Origin: Janthinobacterium sp. SUN073
GTDB taxonomy: Bacteria > Pseudomonadota > Gammaproteobacteria > Burkholderiales > Burkholderiaceae_D
Direction: 5' to 3'
Assembly (NCBI RefSeq): GCF_030397665.1
Contig: NZ_JAPUBT010000001.1
Coordinates: 617,926 to 681,925 of the forward strand
DNA length: 64,000 nucleotides
Part shown: positions 37,372-45,794 of the stretch, piece after piece
How the letters are laid out: every line of letters begins with the position of its first letter
How positions within the stretch are numbered: position 1 is the first letter of the stretch
Translations under genes and position numbers: made by a program
The notes under the pieces: model-generated
Database searches by the model: none
The model's input: the letters and a program-made list of their open reading frames with translations, nothing else
What the model was told of the DNA's origin: nothing

Positions 37372-40300
37372 GGCGCCTCGTCCTGGGCCTGCTGCTGGCC
37401 GTATCGGCCTTGCCGCAAACGGCATCGGCCGGCACCTGCCAGGCCGTCATCGCGCCATGGCTGGCGCAGGCGAACGACGCCAACGAGAAGGAACAGCCGG
37501 CCGTCTCGCTGCCCCTGTTCCAGCGCAGCGTGGCCGCCTGCCGCGCGGCGGACGACCGGGCCGGCATCGCCACCGGCCTGCTGGGCGTGGGCCAGAGCCT
37601 GCACATGCTCAACCGCTACGCCGAGAGCGAACAGGCCTTGCTGGAAGGCTGGGCCATCCGCCAGGCGCTGGACGACGGCGATCCCGGACGCGAAAGCATG
37701 TACTACCCGAGTGAACTGATGTACCTGTACCGCCAGTGGAGCCGCTTCGACCTGGCCTGGCAATGGGGCGACATCGCGCTGGCGGCGAAAGCCCGCCTGA
37801 TCGGCAAGGACACGGTATCGTATGGCACCAGCCTGTCCAACCTGTCCGGCGTGGCGCTGCAGACCAAGGAATATGCGCGCGGCCTGCCGTATGCGCGTCA
37901 AGCCATGGAAACGTGGGCCCGCACCTCGGGCGAGGACAGCACCGACCATGCGTGGGGCATGCGCGACGTGGGCGTGCTGCTGCTGCGCATGGGCCGCATG
38001 GAAGAAGCCTATGGCTACCTGGAGCGCGCCTACCGGATACGCCTGGCGGCCTTCGGCGAAAACCGCACCGAGACGCAAACGAGCGTGACCGACATGGCCA
38101 ACTGGTACACCCTGAGCGGCAACGACCGCCAGGCGCTGGCGTTCGCCCAGCGCGCGCTGGCCATGGCGGTGCAGCGCTCGGGGGCCGACTCGATGCAGGC
38201 CAGCGTGGCCTTGAACCGCCTGAGCGGCATCCACCTGCGCCTGGGCGAAAGCGGCAAGGCATGGCAGGAGGCGGAGGACGGCCTGCGTATCCGCCGCGCC
38301 CTGTTCGGCGACCGCCATGCCAACACCGTCAGCGCCTGGCAGGACGTGGCGCTGACGGCGCTGGCGGACAATCAGCTGGGCCGCGCGGAAGTGGCCGCCG
38401 CCGCCGCGCTAGAACATTGCCGCGCCGTGTATGGCGAGGCCGCCGCCACCTGCGCCGCGCACCAGCTCGCGCATGGCAGCGCGCGCATGGCATTGGGGCA
38501 GTACCAGCAGGCGCTGGAAGCGGCGCAGGCGGCGGCGCGGCTGGCCATGTCCGGCGGCCAGACGCTGCCGGCCGACGAAGCCGATGCGCTGCTGCTGGCG
38601 GCGCAGGCACAGGCCGCGCTGGGACTCCAGGACGCGGCGGAAACGGCACTGGCTGGCCTGGAGGCGCGGCTGCAGCAAACGCATCCCGCCACGGCCGGCA
38701 TGCTCGACACGGTGCGCCAGGCGCGCCTGCTGGCGCGCGCGGAGCACGCCGGCATCGGCGCGGCCGAACTGCAGGCGCTGGCGCGCGAGGCGGGCGCCAT
38801 GGCGCGGCAGCTGGCCGCCACGCGCGGCGCGGCCCATCCCGCCCATGCACAGGCCTTGCTGGACGCGGCCGGACTCAATGCGCGCGCGGGCGATACCGCC
38901 ACGGCGCGCTCCCAGGCGGCACGCGCACTGGCCATCGGCATGGCGCATGAACAGAGCATGCTCGAAGCGCGGGCGGCGGCGCAGCTGGGAGCGCTGGAAC
39001 CCGACGCGGCTGGCATTTTCCTCGGCAAGCAGGCGGTCAATGCGCTGCAAGCCACGCGCGCCGGCACGGCTAGCCTGCCGGTGCCGCTGCGGCAGGGCTT
39101 TGTGCGGCAAAAACGCGCCGCCTACGGCCGGCTGGCGGACCGCCTGCTCGACCAGCGCCGCATCCACGAAGCGGAAACCGTGCTGGCCATGGTGCGCGAG
39201 GACGAATTCCACAGCCTGGTGCGCAGCGCGCCAGATCCGCGCGCCACGCGTCTCGGCTACACGGGCGCGGAGGGCGAATGGCAGCGCCAGTTCGAAGCAC
39301 GCGCCGCCGCCCTGCGCGCGGGCGCCCAGGCGCTGGCCGCGGCGCGCGAACGCCAGGCGCAGGGCGTGGCGCAAGCCGACGATGCATGGCGGCGGGCGAA
39401 CGACGCCATGGCGCTGCTGCTCGATGGCGCCACCGAGGCGCTGACGGCGCTGCCGGCCGGCAGCGTGGCCACGCCCGCGCCGGCAGGCAAGGCTGGCATG
39501 GCGCGGGCCGAACCGCTCAAGCGGGGCGTGCTGCACCTGACTTATCTGGTTACCGACACGCGCCTGCGCATCGTCTCGCAGCGCGGCGGACGGAGCGGCA
39601 GCACCATCCACGACGTGGCCATCGACGAGCGCACGCTGGCGCAGCGCATCGCCCGCCTGCGCCGCAGCGCGCAAGATCCGGCACAGGACGCGCGCGCCGA
39701 TGCGCAAGCGCTGTATGCGCTGCTGCTGGCGCCCGCCAGCCGGGAACTGGACGGCGCCACCTCGCTGTCGCTGTCGCTGGGCGGCGTCTTGCGCTACCTG
39801 CCGTTCGCCATGCTGCATGACGGGCGCCGCTGGCTGGTCGAACGGCTGCCCGTCTCGCTGCATGGTGAACAGGCCGGCGCACAAGAAGCGCCGCGCCGCG
39901 CGCCATCGCTTGCCCTGTTCGGCCAGACCCGCGCCAGCGGCGAACTGCCGGCCCTGCCCTTCGTGCAGCGCGAACTGCGCGCCGTGCAGGCGATCGGACA
40001 CGCGGCGCGCATCCCCAGCCAGATCTACCTCGATGGCGACTTCACCGGCGCGGCGCTGCAGCGCGCACTGCCCGCCAACAGCAGCGTGCATATCGCCAGC
40101 CATTTCGTGCTGCGCTCGGGCGTGGGCGCGGACTCCTACCTGCTGCTGGGCGATGGCGGCAAACTCAGTCTGGCGGAACTGGCGCAGGATGGCTACCGCT
40201 TCGCCGGCCTGGACTTGCTCACCCTGTCGGCCTGCGAAACGGCCGTGCCGGCCGGCACCGATGCCACGGGACGCGAACTGGAAGGCCTGGCCTGGCTGGC

Positions 40301-40571
40301 CCGCCAGCGCGGCGCGCGCAATGTGCTGGCCAGCCTGTGGCGCGTGTCGGACCAGTCGACGGCCACCCTGATGGGCGATTTTTATGCGGCGCTGGCGCAA
40401 GGCAAGGGCAAGCCGCAAGCCTTGCGCCAGGCGCAGTTGCGGCAGATCCGCGCCGCCCGGCACGCCGTCACGGCGACGCGGGGCCTGACGCCGCTCGACG
40501 CCGCCGGCGGCAGCGGCGAGACGCGCGGCCATCCCTTCTACTGGGCCGGTTTCATCCTGCTCGGCTCCTGA
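37368..40571 (+). CDS. Secreted TPR-CHAT caspase-fold protein
   Basis: A 1067-residue protein. The ATG at 37368 overlaps the caspase stop (ATGA) and begins a signal peptide (RRLVLGLLLAVSALPQTASAG). Residues about 25-650 are helical TPR-type repeats (AESEQALLEGWAIRQAL, MGRMEEAYGYLERAYRIRLA, NDRQALAFAQRALAMAVQ, ESGKAWQEAEDGLRIRRALF). A coiled stretch leads to the C-terminal CHAT domain (about 730-1067), with catalytic His912 in VHIASHFVLRSG and Cys956 in LTLSACET, then GLAWLARQRGARNVLASLWRVSD and the terminal HPFYWAGFILLG. CHAT proteases are separase/caspase relatives, and TPR-CHAT is the fold of the Csx29 protease. Here it is exported and paired with a second caspase-fold protein. Confidence 0.88.
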   Translation: MRRLVLGLLLAVSALPQTASAGTCQAVIAPWLAQANDANEKEQPAVSLPLFQRSVAACRAADDRAGIATGLLGVGQSLHMLNRYAESEQALLEGWAIRQALDDGDPGRESMYYPSELMYLYRQWSRFDLAWQWGDIALAAKARLIGKDTVSYGTSLSNLSGVALQTKEYARGLPYARQAMETWARTSGEDSTDHAWGMRDVGVLLLRMGRMEEAYGYLERAYRIRLAAFGENRTETQTSVTDMANWYTLSGNDRQALAFAQRALAMAVQRSGADSMQASVALNRLSGIHLRLGESGKAWQEAEDGLRIRRALFGDRHANTVSAWQDVALTALADNQLGRAEVAAAAALEHCRAVYGEAAATCAAHQLAHGSARMALGQYQQALEAAQAAARLAMSGGQTLPADEADALLLAAQAQAALGLQDAAETALAGLEARLQQTHPATAGMLDTVRQARLLARAEHAGIGAAELQALAREAGAMARQLAATRGAAHPAHAQALLDAAGLNARAGDTATARSQAARALAIGMAHEQSMLEARAAAQLGALEPDAAGIFLGKQAVNALQATRAGTASLPVPLRQGFVRQKRAAYGRLADRLLDQRRIHEAETVLAMVREDEFHSLVRSAPDPRATRLGYTGAEGEWQRQFEARAAALRAGAQALAAARERQAQGVAQADDAWRRANDAMALLLDGATEALTALPAGSVATPAPAGKAGMARAEPLKRGVLHLTYLVTDTRLRIVSQRGGRSGSTIHDVAIDERTLAQRIARLRRSAQDPAQDARADAQALYALLLAPASRELDGATSLSLSLGGVLRYLPFAMLHDGRRWLVERLPVSLHGEQAGAQEAPRRAPSLALFGQTRASGELPALPFVQRELRAVQAIGHAARIPSQIYLDGDFTGAALQRALPANSSVHIASHFVLRSGVGADSYLLLGDGGKLSLAELAQDGYRFAGLDLLTLSACETAVPAGTDATGRELEGLAWLARQRGARNVLASLWRVSDQSTATLMGDFYAALAQGKGKPQALRQAQLRQIRAARHAVTATRGLTPLDAAGGSGETRGHPFYWAGFILLGS

Positions 40572-40613
40572 GCGCCGCACGACGGAAGGCCGTTTTTGGT
40601 GTATGCTGGCGGC

Positions 40614-40964
40614 ATGAACAATGACACCGACATCCAGCTCAGCGGCCCCTTCAAGGCCACCGACGGCTCCGGCCGTGCCCACGACATCAGGGCCATCCGC
40701 ATCTTCGACGAAGGCTACGGCATCATCGACGTCTACGTCGATTTCGCCGCTCCGCTCGAAGCGGGCGCCTGCAAGGACAAGACCCTGGTCGGCCACATCC
40801 TGGCCCGCCTGCGCAGCCTCGGCTACGTGGGCCCCGACTTCGGCCACGGCGACCTGGGCTTGCAAGACAAGAAACTGATCGTCCTGGAAGCGCCCGAGGA
40901 ATTTTCCGCCTTTGCCATCAGTAAAGGCTGGAAGGATCTTTCGGCCGAGTTTGACGAAGACTGA
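40614..40964 (+). CDS. Conserved hypothetical protein, 116 aa
   Basis: I do not recognise the family. ATG 40614 begins MNNDTDIQLSGPFKATDGSG; the frame is open a little further upstream but only with TTG. The protein is acidic, soluble and without signal peptide, with a beta-alpha pattern (IRAIRIFDEGYGIIDVYVDF, TLVGHILARLRSLGYVGPDFG, LGLQDKKLIVLEAPEEFSAF). It begins 42 bases after the CHAT gene, but the ribosome site is weak, and a strong terminator follows it. It may be the last gene of the cassette or an unrelated one. Confidence 0.65.
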   Translation: MNNDTDIQLSGPFKATDGSGRAHDIRAIRIFDEGYGIIDVYVDFAAPLEAGACKDKTLVGHILARLRSLGYVGPDFGHGDLGLQDKKLIVLEAPEEFSAFAISKGWKDLSAEFDED

Positions 40965-40990
40965 GCCTTCGCCACCTGAACACCATCATG

Positions 40991-41022
40991 CGCCGCGCCT
41001 GCCCAGCAGGGGCGGCGTTTTT
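40991..41022 (+). terminator. Rho-independent terminator
   Basis: Stem CGCCGCGCCTGC / GCAGGGGCGGCG (11 of 12 pairs), 3-base loop, followed by TTTTT. It lies 26 bases after the 116-aa gene and probably ends the transcript that starts at the ECF sigma gene. Confidence 0.8.
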
Positions 41023-41048
41023 CATCGTCCCATTGCCGTCCTCTGCCC

Positions 41049-41843
41049 ATGTTCCTGCTCTTTCTGCGCGCCTGCGCCTTGCCCGCCCTGTTCTGCATGC
41101 TGGCCGGATGCCAGCAATCCGACCTGATCAAGGACTTCGAACAGAAGGTGCCGCTGCAAGACCAGCAGTTGGCGCGGCATTACAGCGACCTGCTGCGTGA
41201 AAAACAGCTGGACTATGTGCGCATGGCTACCGAGCCGGGCAATAACGGCGATCAGATCCGCCAGGCGCTGTCCACCTTGAGTGCCGCCTTCCCCGCTGGC
41301 GAGCCCCGGTCCGTCAAGGTGGTGGGCTACCAGCGCATTGAGCAGCGCGATGCGCCTCAATTGCTGAGTGTCAGCTTCGAATATGCCTATCCTGAAAAAT
41401 GGATCGTCAGCACCATCGTGCTGAGAAAATATGGCACTGACGCCACCATCATGGGCTTGAGCGTGGCGCCGCAGACCGCATCGCTGGAACAGCAGGCGAC
41501 CTTCACGCTACGCGGCAAATCGCTGCTCCACTACGTGGTGCTCGGCGCTGCCATCCTCTCCCCCTTGCTGATCCTGTCTGCCCTGGTGTTATGCCTGCGC
41601 AGCAAACTAACCGTCAGGAAATGGCCCTGGTTGCTGTTCATCAGCATCGGTTTCGGCCAGTTGTCGCTCAACTGGGCGACGGGCCAGTACCTGTTCCTGC
41701 CCATCGCCATCCAGCTGTTTGGCGTTGCCGCCGGCACCAGCGCCTACCAGCCCTGGACATTCACCGTCTCCCTGCCGCTGGGTGCCATCGTGTTTCTGCT
41801 TGTCAGGCAAAAACTGGCTGCGCCTGCAGGCCTCATGGCGTAG
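41049..41843 (+). CDS. Predicted lipoprotein with C-terminal membrane spans
   Basis: I do not recognise this family. The 264-residue protein opens with a signal and lipobox ([14 protein letters not shown], Cys at about residue 21). A periplasmic part of about 140 residues follows ([40 protein letters not shown]), then three or four membrane spans ([64 protein letters not shown]). The mix of lipid anchor and polytopic tail is unusual. It starts right after a terminator with no strong ribosome site and its 3' end overlaps the convergent hydrolase gene by 11 bases. Confidence 0.65.
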   Translation: MFLLFLRACALPALFCMLAGCQQSDLIKDFEQKVPLQDQQLARHYSDLLREKQLDYVRMATEPGNNGDQIRQALSTLSAAFPAGEPRSVKVVGYQRIEQRDAPQLLSVSFEYAYPEKWIVSTIVLRKYGTDATIMGLSVAPQTASLEQQATFTLRGKSLLHYVVLGAAILSPLLILSALVLCLRSKLTVRKWPWLLFISIGFGQLSLNWATGQYLFLPIAIQLFGVAAGTSAYQPWTFTVSLPLGAIVFLLVRQKLAAPAGLMA

Positions 41844-42606
41844 GTGCACCCTGCAGGTAGCGCGCGCTCCAGGCGGCAATCACATTGGCGACATACGCGG
41901 CGTCATCGCGCCCCGTCAACAGATGGTCGGCATCGTCGAGCGAAACAAAACTTTTCGGGTGCTTCGCGGCCGTGAAAATATCCATCGCGTTCGACAGGCT
42001 CACCGTCGTGTCGTTCGGCGCGTGCATCACCAGCAGGGCGCGGCGCAGGCCGGCGATGTGAGCCTTCAGGCTGTGGCTGCCCGCGTCGTCGACGAATTGC
42101 TGGCGGATGCGGAAGGGCCGCCCTTCCAGCTGCACCAGCGCCTCGCCTTCGGCGGCGATCTGCTCCAGGTGCGCGCTGAACATGCGCGTCACGTAAGCGG
42201 GCGTGCTGGGGGCGGCCAGGGTCACCACGGCGGTCGCTTCCGGCACTTGCGCGGCAGCGGCCAGCACGGCGGCGCCGCCCAGGCTGTGGCCGATCAGCAA
42301 TTGCGGCGCAGAGTGTCTGGCCCGCAGGAAATCGGCGGCGGCCAGCAGGTCGTCGACATTCGACGAGAAATTCGTGGCGGCAAACTCGCCCTCGCTGGCG
42401 CCCAGTCCCGTGAAGTCGAAGCGCAGCACGGCGATGCCGTGTTCCGTCAAGCCTTGCGCGATGCGCCGCGCGGCCAGCACATCCTTGCCGCAGGTAAAAC
42501 AGTGGGCGAACAGCGCATAGGCGCGGATGGCGCCGTCGGGCGCATCGAGGCGCGCCGCCAGCACATGGCCGTGTGCGCCGGGAAAATCTTGCCGGGTGGA
42601 TTTCAT
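41833..42606 (-). CDS. Alpha/beta hydrolase
   Basis: A 257-residue serine hydrolase of the dienelactone-hydrolase/acyl-esterase-like type. The oxyanion region reads [20 protein letters not shown] and [13 protein letters not shown], the nucleophile elbow is [13 protein letters not shown] (G-H-S-L-G), and late motifs are [14 protein letters not shown] (Asp) and [13 protein letters not shown] (His). No signal peptide, so cytosolic. The AHCFTCGKD stretch is typical of a group of uncharacterised proteobacterial hydrolases, often next to OsmC-family genes. Substrate unknown. Confidence 0.88.
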   Translation of the reverse strand: MKSTRQDFPGAHGHVLAARLDAPDGAIRAYALFAHCFTCGKDVLAARRIAQGLTEHGIAVLRFDFTGLGASEGEFAATNFSSNVDDLLAAADFLRARHSAPQLLIGHSLGGAAVLAAAAQVPEATAVVTLAAPSTPAYVTRMFSAHLEQIAAEGEALVQLEGRPFRIRQQFVDDAGSHSLKAHIAGLRRALLVMHAPNDTTVSLSNAMDIFTAAKHPKSFVSLDDADHLLTGRDDAAYVANVIAAWSARYLQGAPTP

Positions 42607-42675
42607 TGTCTCAGATCAAAGCTGCCGCGCAGCGCGGCCGATGGCGCATTGTAGCGCCGCCCGGCCACGGCTGTT

Positions 42676-43380
42676 TTAACCACGCGAGGGTATGTCGACG
42701 CCCTTGATGACGGCAGGCCGGGCCAGGAAAGCATCCAGCGCGCGCTGCAGGTTCGGAAAATTGTCGAAGCCGACGAGCTCGCCTGCGCCATAAAAGCCCA
42801 CGAGGCAGCGCACCCACGGGAAGATGGCGATGTCGGCAATCGTGTACTGGCTACCCATGATCCAGTCGCGGCCCTGCAGGCGCTGCTCGAGTACGCCCAG
42901 CAAACGCCGGGCCTCGCCCAGATAGCGTTCCAGCGGACGCTTGTCTGCGTAGTCCTTGCCGGCGAATTTGTGGAAGAAGCCCACCTGGCCGAACATGGGG
43001 CCGACGCCGCCCATCTGGAACATCAGCCACTGGATGGCTTCATAGCGCAGGCCCGCGTCCTGCGGCAGGAACTTGCCCGTCTTTTCCGCCAGGTACAGCA
43101 GGATGGCACCCGACTCGAACAGCGCCAGCGGCTGGCCACCGGGACCGTCCGGGTCGAGGATGGCGGGAATCTTGTTGTTGGGATTGAGCGACAGGAAGGC
43201 GGGCGACAACTGGTCGTTCTGCTCGAAACTGACCAGGTGCGGCTCGTACGCCAAGCCCAGCTCTTCCAGCAGGATGGAAACCTTGATGCCGTTCGGCGTG
43301 GGCAGCGAATACAGCTGCAGGCGCTCGGGATGCCGGGCGGGCCATTTCTCGGTGATGGGAAAGTCGGAAAGTTGGGACAT
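42676..43380 (-). CDS. Glutathione S-transferase (YghU/YfcG-like)
   Basis: A 234-residue GST. ATG 43380 gives MSQLSDFPITEKWPARHPERLQLY. The thioredoxin-like half has LYSLPTPNGIKVSILLEELGLAYEPHLVSF, LNPNNKIPAILDPDGPGGQPL and LFESGAILLYLAEKTG, in which N-G-x-K-V and E-S-G-A contact glutathione as in the Nu-class enzymes YfcG and YghU. The all-helical half has YTIADIAIFPWVRCL. Nu-class enzymes reduce disulfides and peroxides with glutathione. It is separate from the neighbouring genes. Confidence 0.9.
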   Translation of the reverse strand: MSQLSDFPITEKWPARHPERLQLYSLPTPNGIKVSILLEELGLAYEPHLVSFEQNDQLSPAFLSLNPNNKIPAILDPDGPGGQPLALFESGAILLYLAEKTGKFLPQDAGLRYEAIQWLMFQMGGVGPMFGQVGFFHKFAGKDYADKRPLERYLGEARRLLGVLEQRLQGRDWIMGSQYTIADIAIFPWVRCLVGFYGAGELVGFDNFPNLQRALDAFLARPAVIKGVDIPSRG

Positions 43381-43460
43381 GGGAATCCTTATTGAAGTGG
43401 TTGACGCAGCGCAAGCAAGCAAGTATAGCCAAGCATTGCAGTTTCAGCAGGACGGCGCAT

Positions 43461-44948
43461 TCAGCCAAACAAGCCATGCAAAAACCAGCGCGGCGCGGCG
43501 TCTTCTGCGCTGCCGGCGATGCGTTCGCGGTAGACCCAGTAATGGGCGTGATCGCGTCCTTCGGCAATAAAATAATCGCGCGCCTGCGACTGGCCCCACC
43601 AGCCCGCCTCGATGCGTTCGGCGACAGACACCATTTTCAGGGGCGAGCCATAGAAGGGCCGGTGCTCGCGCATCAACAGGGCGATGGGTTGGGCCAGCAG
43701 CCAGCCGGGACGGGGCATGCCGGGCAAACCGGGCGGCAAGTCCGGTAGCGCGCTTCTTGAAACGGGCTTGGCCGGCAGCGGCAGCCACTGGTTGGCCGCT
43801 TCGGGACGGTAATCGGCGCGCGGGGATGCCTGCAAGACATTCTCGGCGCCCAGGCGCGCCACCAGCAATTCCAGCAAACGCTGGCGCTCCTGCGGCGTGC
43901 CGCCCGGCTCGGGAAACAGGCTCTCGCTGGGCGGCGCCATCGGCTGCACCTGCAGCGCTTCCAGGGTCAGGCTAATCACGGGGGCATCCAGCACCAGCTG
44001 CGCCAGGCGCTCCTTGAGCAAACGCACCAGATGCTCGTCGCGCCAGACGGCCTCGCCCAGCGCCAGGTCGATGACGGTGGGCGGGCGCGCCAGCCTGCCC
44101 CGCTCGTGCGCCAGCAGCAGCTGTATGCGCTCGACGGCGAATTGCCGCGCGCACAGCCATCCCGTCATCTGCTGCAGCAGGCGGCGCGCGCCGAACAGCA
44201 AGGCGTCCGCGTGCTCCACGCGGTCGAACAATTCCAGGCTGGCGCGGAACGTGGGCGGTGCTTCGAGCCAGATGAACAATTCCGTGCTGTGGCCATGCGC
44301 GTCGTCGAGCATCTCCAGCACGGCGGCGCCGCAGCGGCGCTGCAAGCCGGGCCGGGGCAACTGGCGCAGCTGCCCCAGAGTGCGGCAGCCTATGCCCCCC
44401 AGCCAGTCGAGCCAGGGGCGCGCGGGTGGCAGCAGGGCGCATGGCAGGCGATCGAGGCGGCGCACCAGGCTGGCCATGCTCAAGGTCCGCCCCCGGCGCG
44501 TAGGGGCGCGCGCCAGCAGCCATGCGCCGCGCGCCGTGGGCGCGCACGACAGCTGGGCCGTGTAGCCCAGCGCGCGCAAGCTGGCCGCGATCTGCCGGCA
44601 CAGAGCGCGCACGCCGCCGAACAGGCGCAGGCTGGCGCCCGCGTCGACCAGCAGGGTCGCTTCTTCGCCCTGCGCCACCAGCGGCGAGTATTGCAGCAGC
44701 GCCAGCGCCACCGCTTGCAAGGCCTGCGCTTCCAGCTCGGGCGAGCGTTCGTGCAGGCGCGCCTGCGGCGCCAGCATCAGCACGCCGCCACGGCGCATGC
44801 CCGGCCGGATGCCGGCCTCCCGCGCCAGCGGCGACAGGGCCATCACTTGCTCCTGCTCCAGCACCACGCCCAGCTGGTCAGCCGACCAGCGCGGGCAAAA
44901 CACTTCGAGCGGAAGCCGGGGCAGGCACAGGCCGATCCAGAGTCGCAT
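43461..44948 (-). CDS. imuB: ImuB, Y-family polymerase-like mutasome protein
   Basis: A 495-residue DinB-like protein that recruits DnaE2 to the beta clamp but lacks polymerase activity itself. The start MRLWIGLCLPRLPLEVF lies inside imuA (71-bp overlap). The N-terminal part has the Y-family layout, with LPLEVFCPRWSADQLGVVLE in place of the usual metal-binding D-x-D, so catalytic acids are missing as in other ImuB proteins. A helix-hairpin-helix-like part (LDWLGGIGCRTLGQLRQLPRPGL) and a little-finger region follow. The C-terminus ends in the conserved WYLHGLF-like WFLHGLFG, which binds partners. It is the second gene of the LexA-controlled imuA-imuB operon. Confidence 0.9.
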   Translation of the reverse strand: MRLWIGLCLPRLPLEVFCPRWSADQLGVVLEQEQVMALSPLAREAGIRPGMRRGGVLMLAPQARLHERSPELEAQALQAVALALLQYSPLVAQGEEATLLVDAGASLRLFGGVRALCRQIAASLRALGYTAQLSCAPTARGAWLLARAPTRRGRTLSMASLVRRLDRLPCALLPPARPWLDWLGGIGCRTLGQLRQLPRPGLQRRCGAAVLEMLDDAHGHSTELFIWLEAPPTFRASLELFDRVEHADALLFGARRLLQQMTGWLCARQFAVERIQLLLAHERGRLARPPTVIDLALGEAVWRDEHLVRLLKERLAQLVLDAPVISLTLEALQVQPMAPPSESLFPEPGGTPQERQRLLELLVARLGAENVLQASPRADYRPEAANQWLPLPAKPVSRSALPDLPPGLPGMPRPGWLLAQPIALLMREHRPFYGSPLKMVSVAERIEAGWWGQSQARDYFIAEGRDHAHYWVYRERIAGSAEDAAPRWFLHGLFG

Positions 44949-45588
44949 GGCGTCGCAATAATGAAGGAGGTTGCAGGGGCAGGAACAGGGGCGCGTCGCG
45001 CTGCGGTCCCCGGCGCTTGATGAAGCCGATCTCGATGCCGCCAGCGGCCGGGCGCACGGACAGGCGCAGCGGCGCGGGCGACGCATCCTGCGCGCCGTGC
45101 AAGGGGCGCAGCATGCAAAACAGGGTGTTGCCGCCTTGCGCGGCCAGGTGCAGGCGGCGCAGGCTGTCGGCGCGCACGTGCGACTGCCAGAACAGCAAGG
45201 CGCCGCAACTGCCGCTGCGCAAGATGTTTTCCGCCGCCCATAGGGCATCCTTGCTGCCGGCGCTTTTGAGCCACAGCAGTTGCGACGGCGCCAGCCCCTG
45301 CGCGGCCAGGGCCAGCGCCTGCGGCGGATGGGGCGGCTGCAGCAGCACGATGGGCAAGCCCGGCAGCTGCGCCAGCGCGGGTGCCAGCAGCCGCAATTCG
45401 CCGCTGCCCGGCTGCTGCACCAGCAGATCGATGAGGCTGCCGCTGGGCCAGCCACCGCCGGGCAGTTGCGCGGACAAGGCGGCAAAACCCGTGTCCAGGC
45501 AGCGCGTGGCGCCCTGCCCCAGCTGCGATGCGCGCCATAAAGACGGGTGCAAGGCTTCCGGCGAGGTCATCAATTCGGAATGTTGCAT
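44878..45588 (-). CDS. imuA: ImuA, RecA-like SOS mutasome protein
   Basis: A 236-residue RecA-superfamily protein of the inducible mutagenesis cassette. It shows LDTGFAALSAQLPGGGWPSGSLIDLL (the ImuA/SulA-like opening with a G-G-G-W-P motif), a LLQPPHPPQALALAAQGL segment, LLWLKSAGSKDALWAAENILRSG and RRLHLAAQGGNTLFCMLRP. No full Walker A is present, as is normal for proteobacterial ImuA. It lies 22 bases downstream of a LexA box and overlaps imuB by 71 bases, which couples their expression. ImuA modulates recombination and assists the DnaE2-ImuB complex. Confidence 0.9.
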   Translation of the reverse strand: MQHSELMTSPEALHPSLWRASQLGQGATRCLDTGFAALSAQLPGGGWPSGSLIDLLVQQPGSGELRLLAPALAQLPGLPIVLLQPPHPPQALALAAQGLAPSQLLWLKSAGSKDALWAAENILRSGSCGALLFWQSHVRADSLRRLHLAAQGGNTLFCMLRPLHGAQDASPAPLRLSVRPAAGGIEIGFIKRRGPQRDAPLFLPLQPPSLLRRHATLDRPVPAPASARSVLPALVG

Positions 45589-45609
45589 AATTAAATATGA
45601 AGATGAGTA

Positions 45610-45625
45610 CTGTATGCATGTACAG
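45610..45625 (-). promoter_or_regulatory. LexA (SOS) box of imuA-imuB
   Basis: CTGTATGCATGTACAG, a near-perfect CTG-N10-CAG palindrome extended by flanking TA on both sides. It lies 22 bases upstream of the imuA start. It is the second LexA box in the window, matching the one at dnaE2. Confidence 0.9.
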
Positions 45626-45794
45626 TACTATCCAGCCCTGCTTTTGGCAAGGCTTATCTGTCAGATAGCGCGCCCGGGGCCGCTCCGCCATGTCCGAAAA
45701 ACCCCGTTTCTGGCATCGATTGCTGTACCATAAGCACTCTCCTTACCGCCTGGCAAAGTACCAGTCGGCTTCCTCCGTCCATAAGGAAACGCAT

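Noticed and set aside
34471-40571. Caspase/CHAT cassette as a type III-E CRISPR (Craspase) locus
   Set aside because: No Cas genes or repeat-spacer array is present, and both proteins have export signals, unlike cytosolic Csx29.
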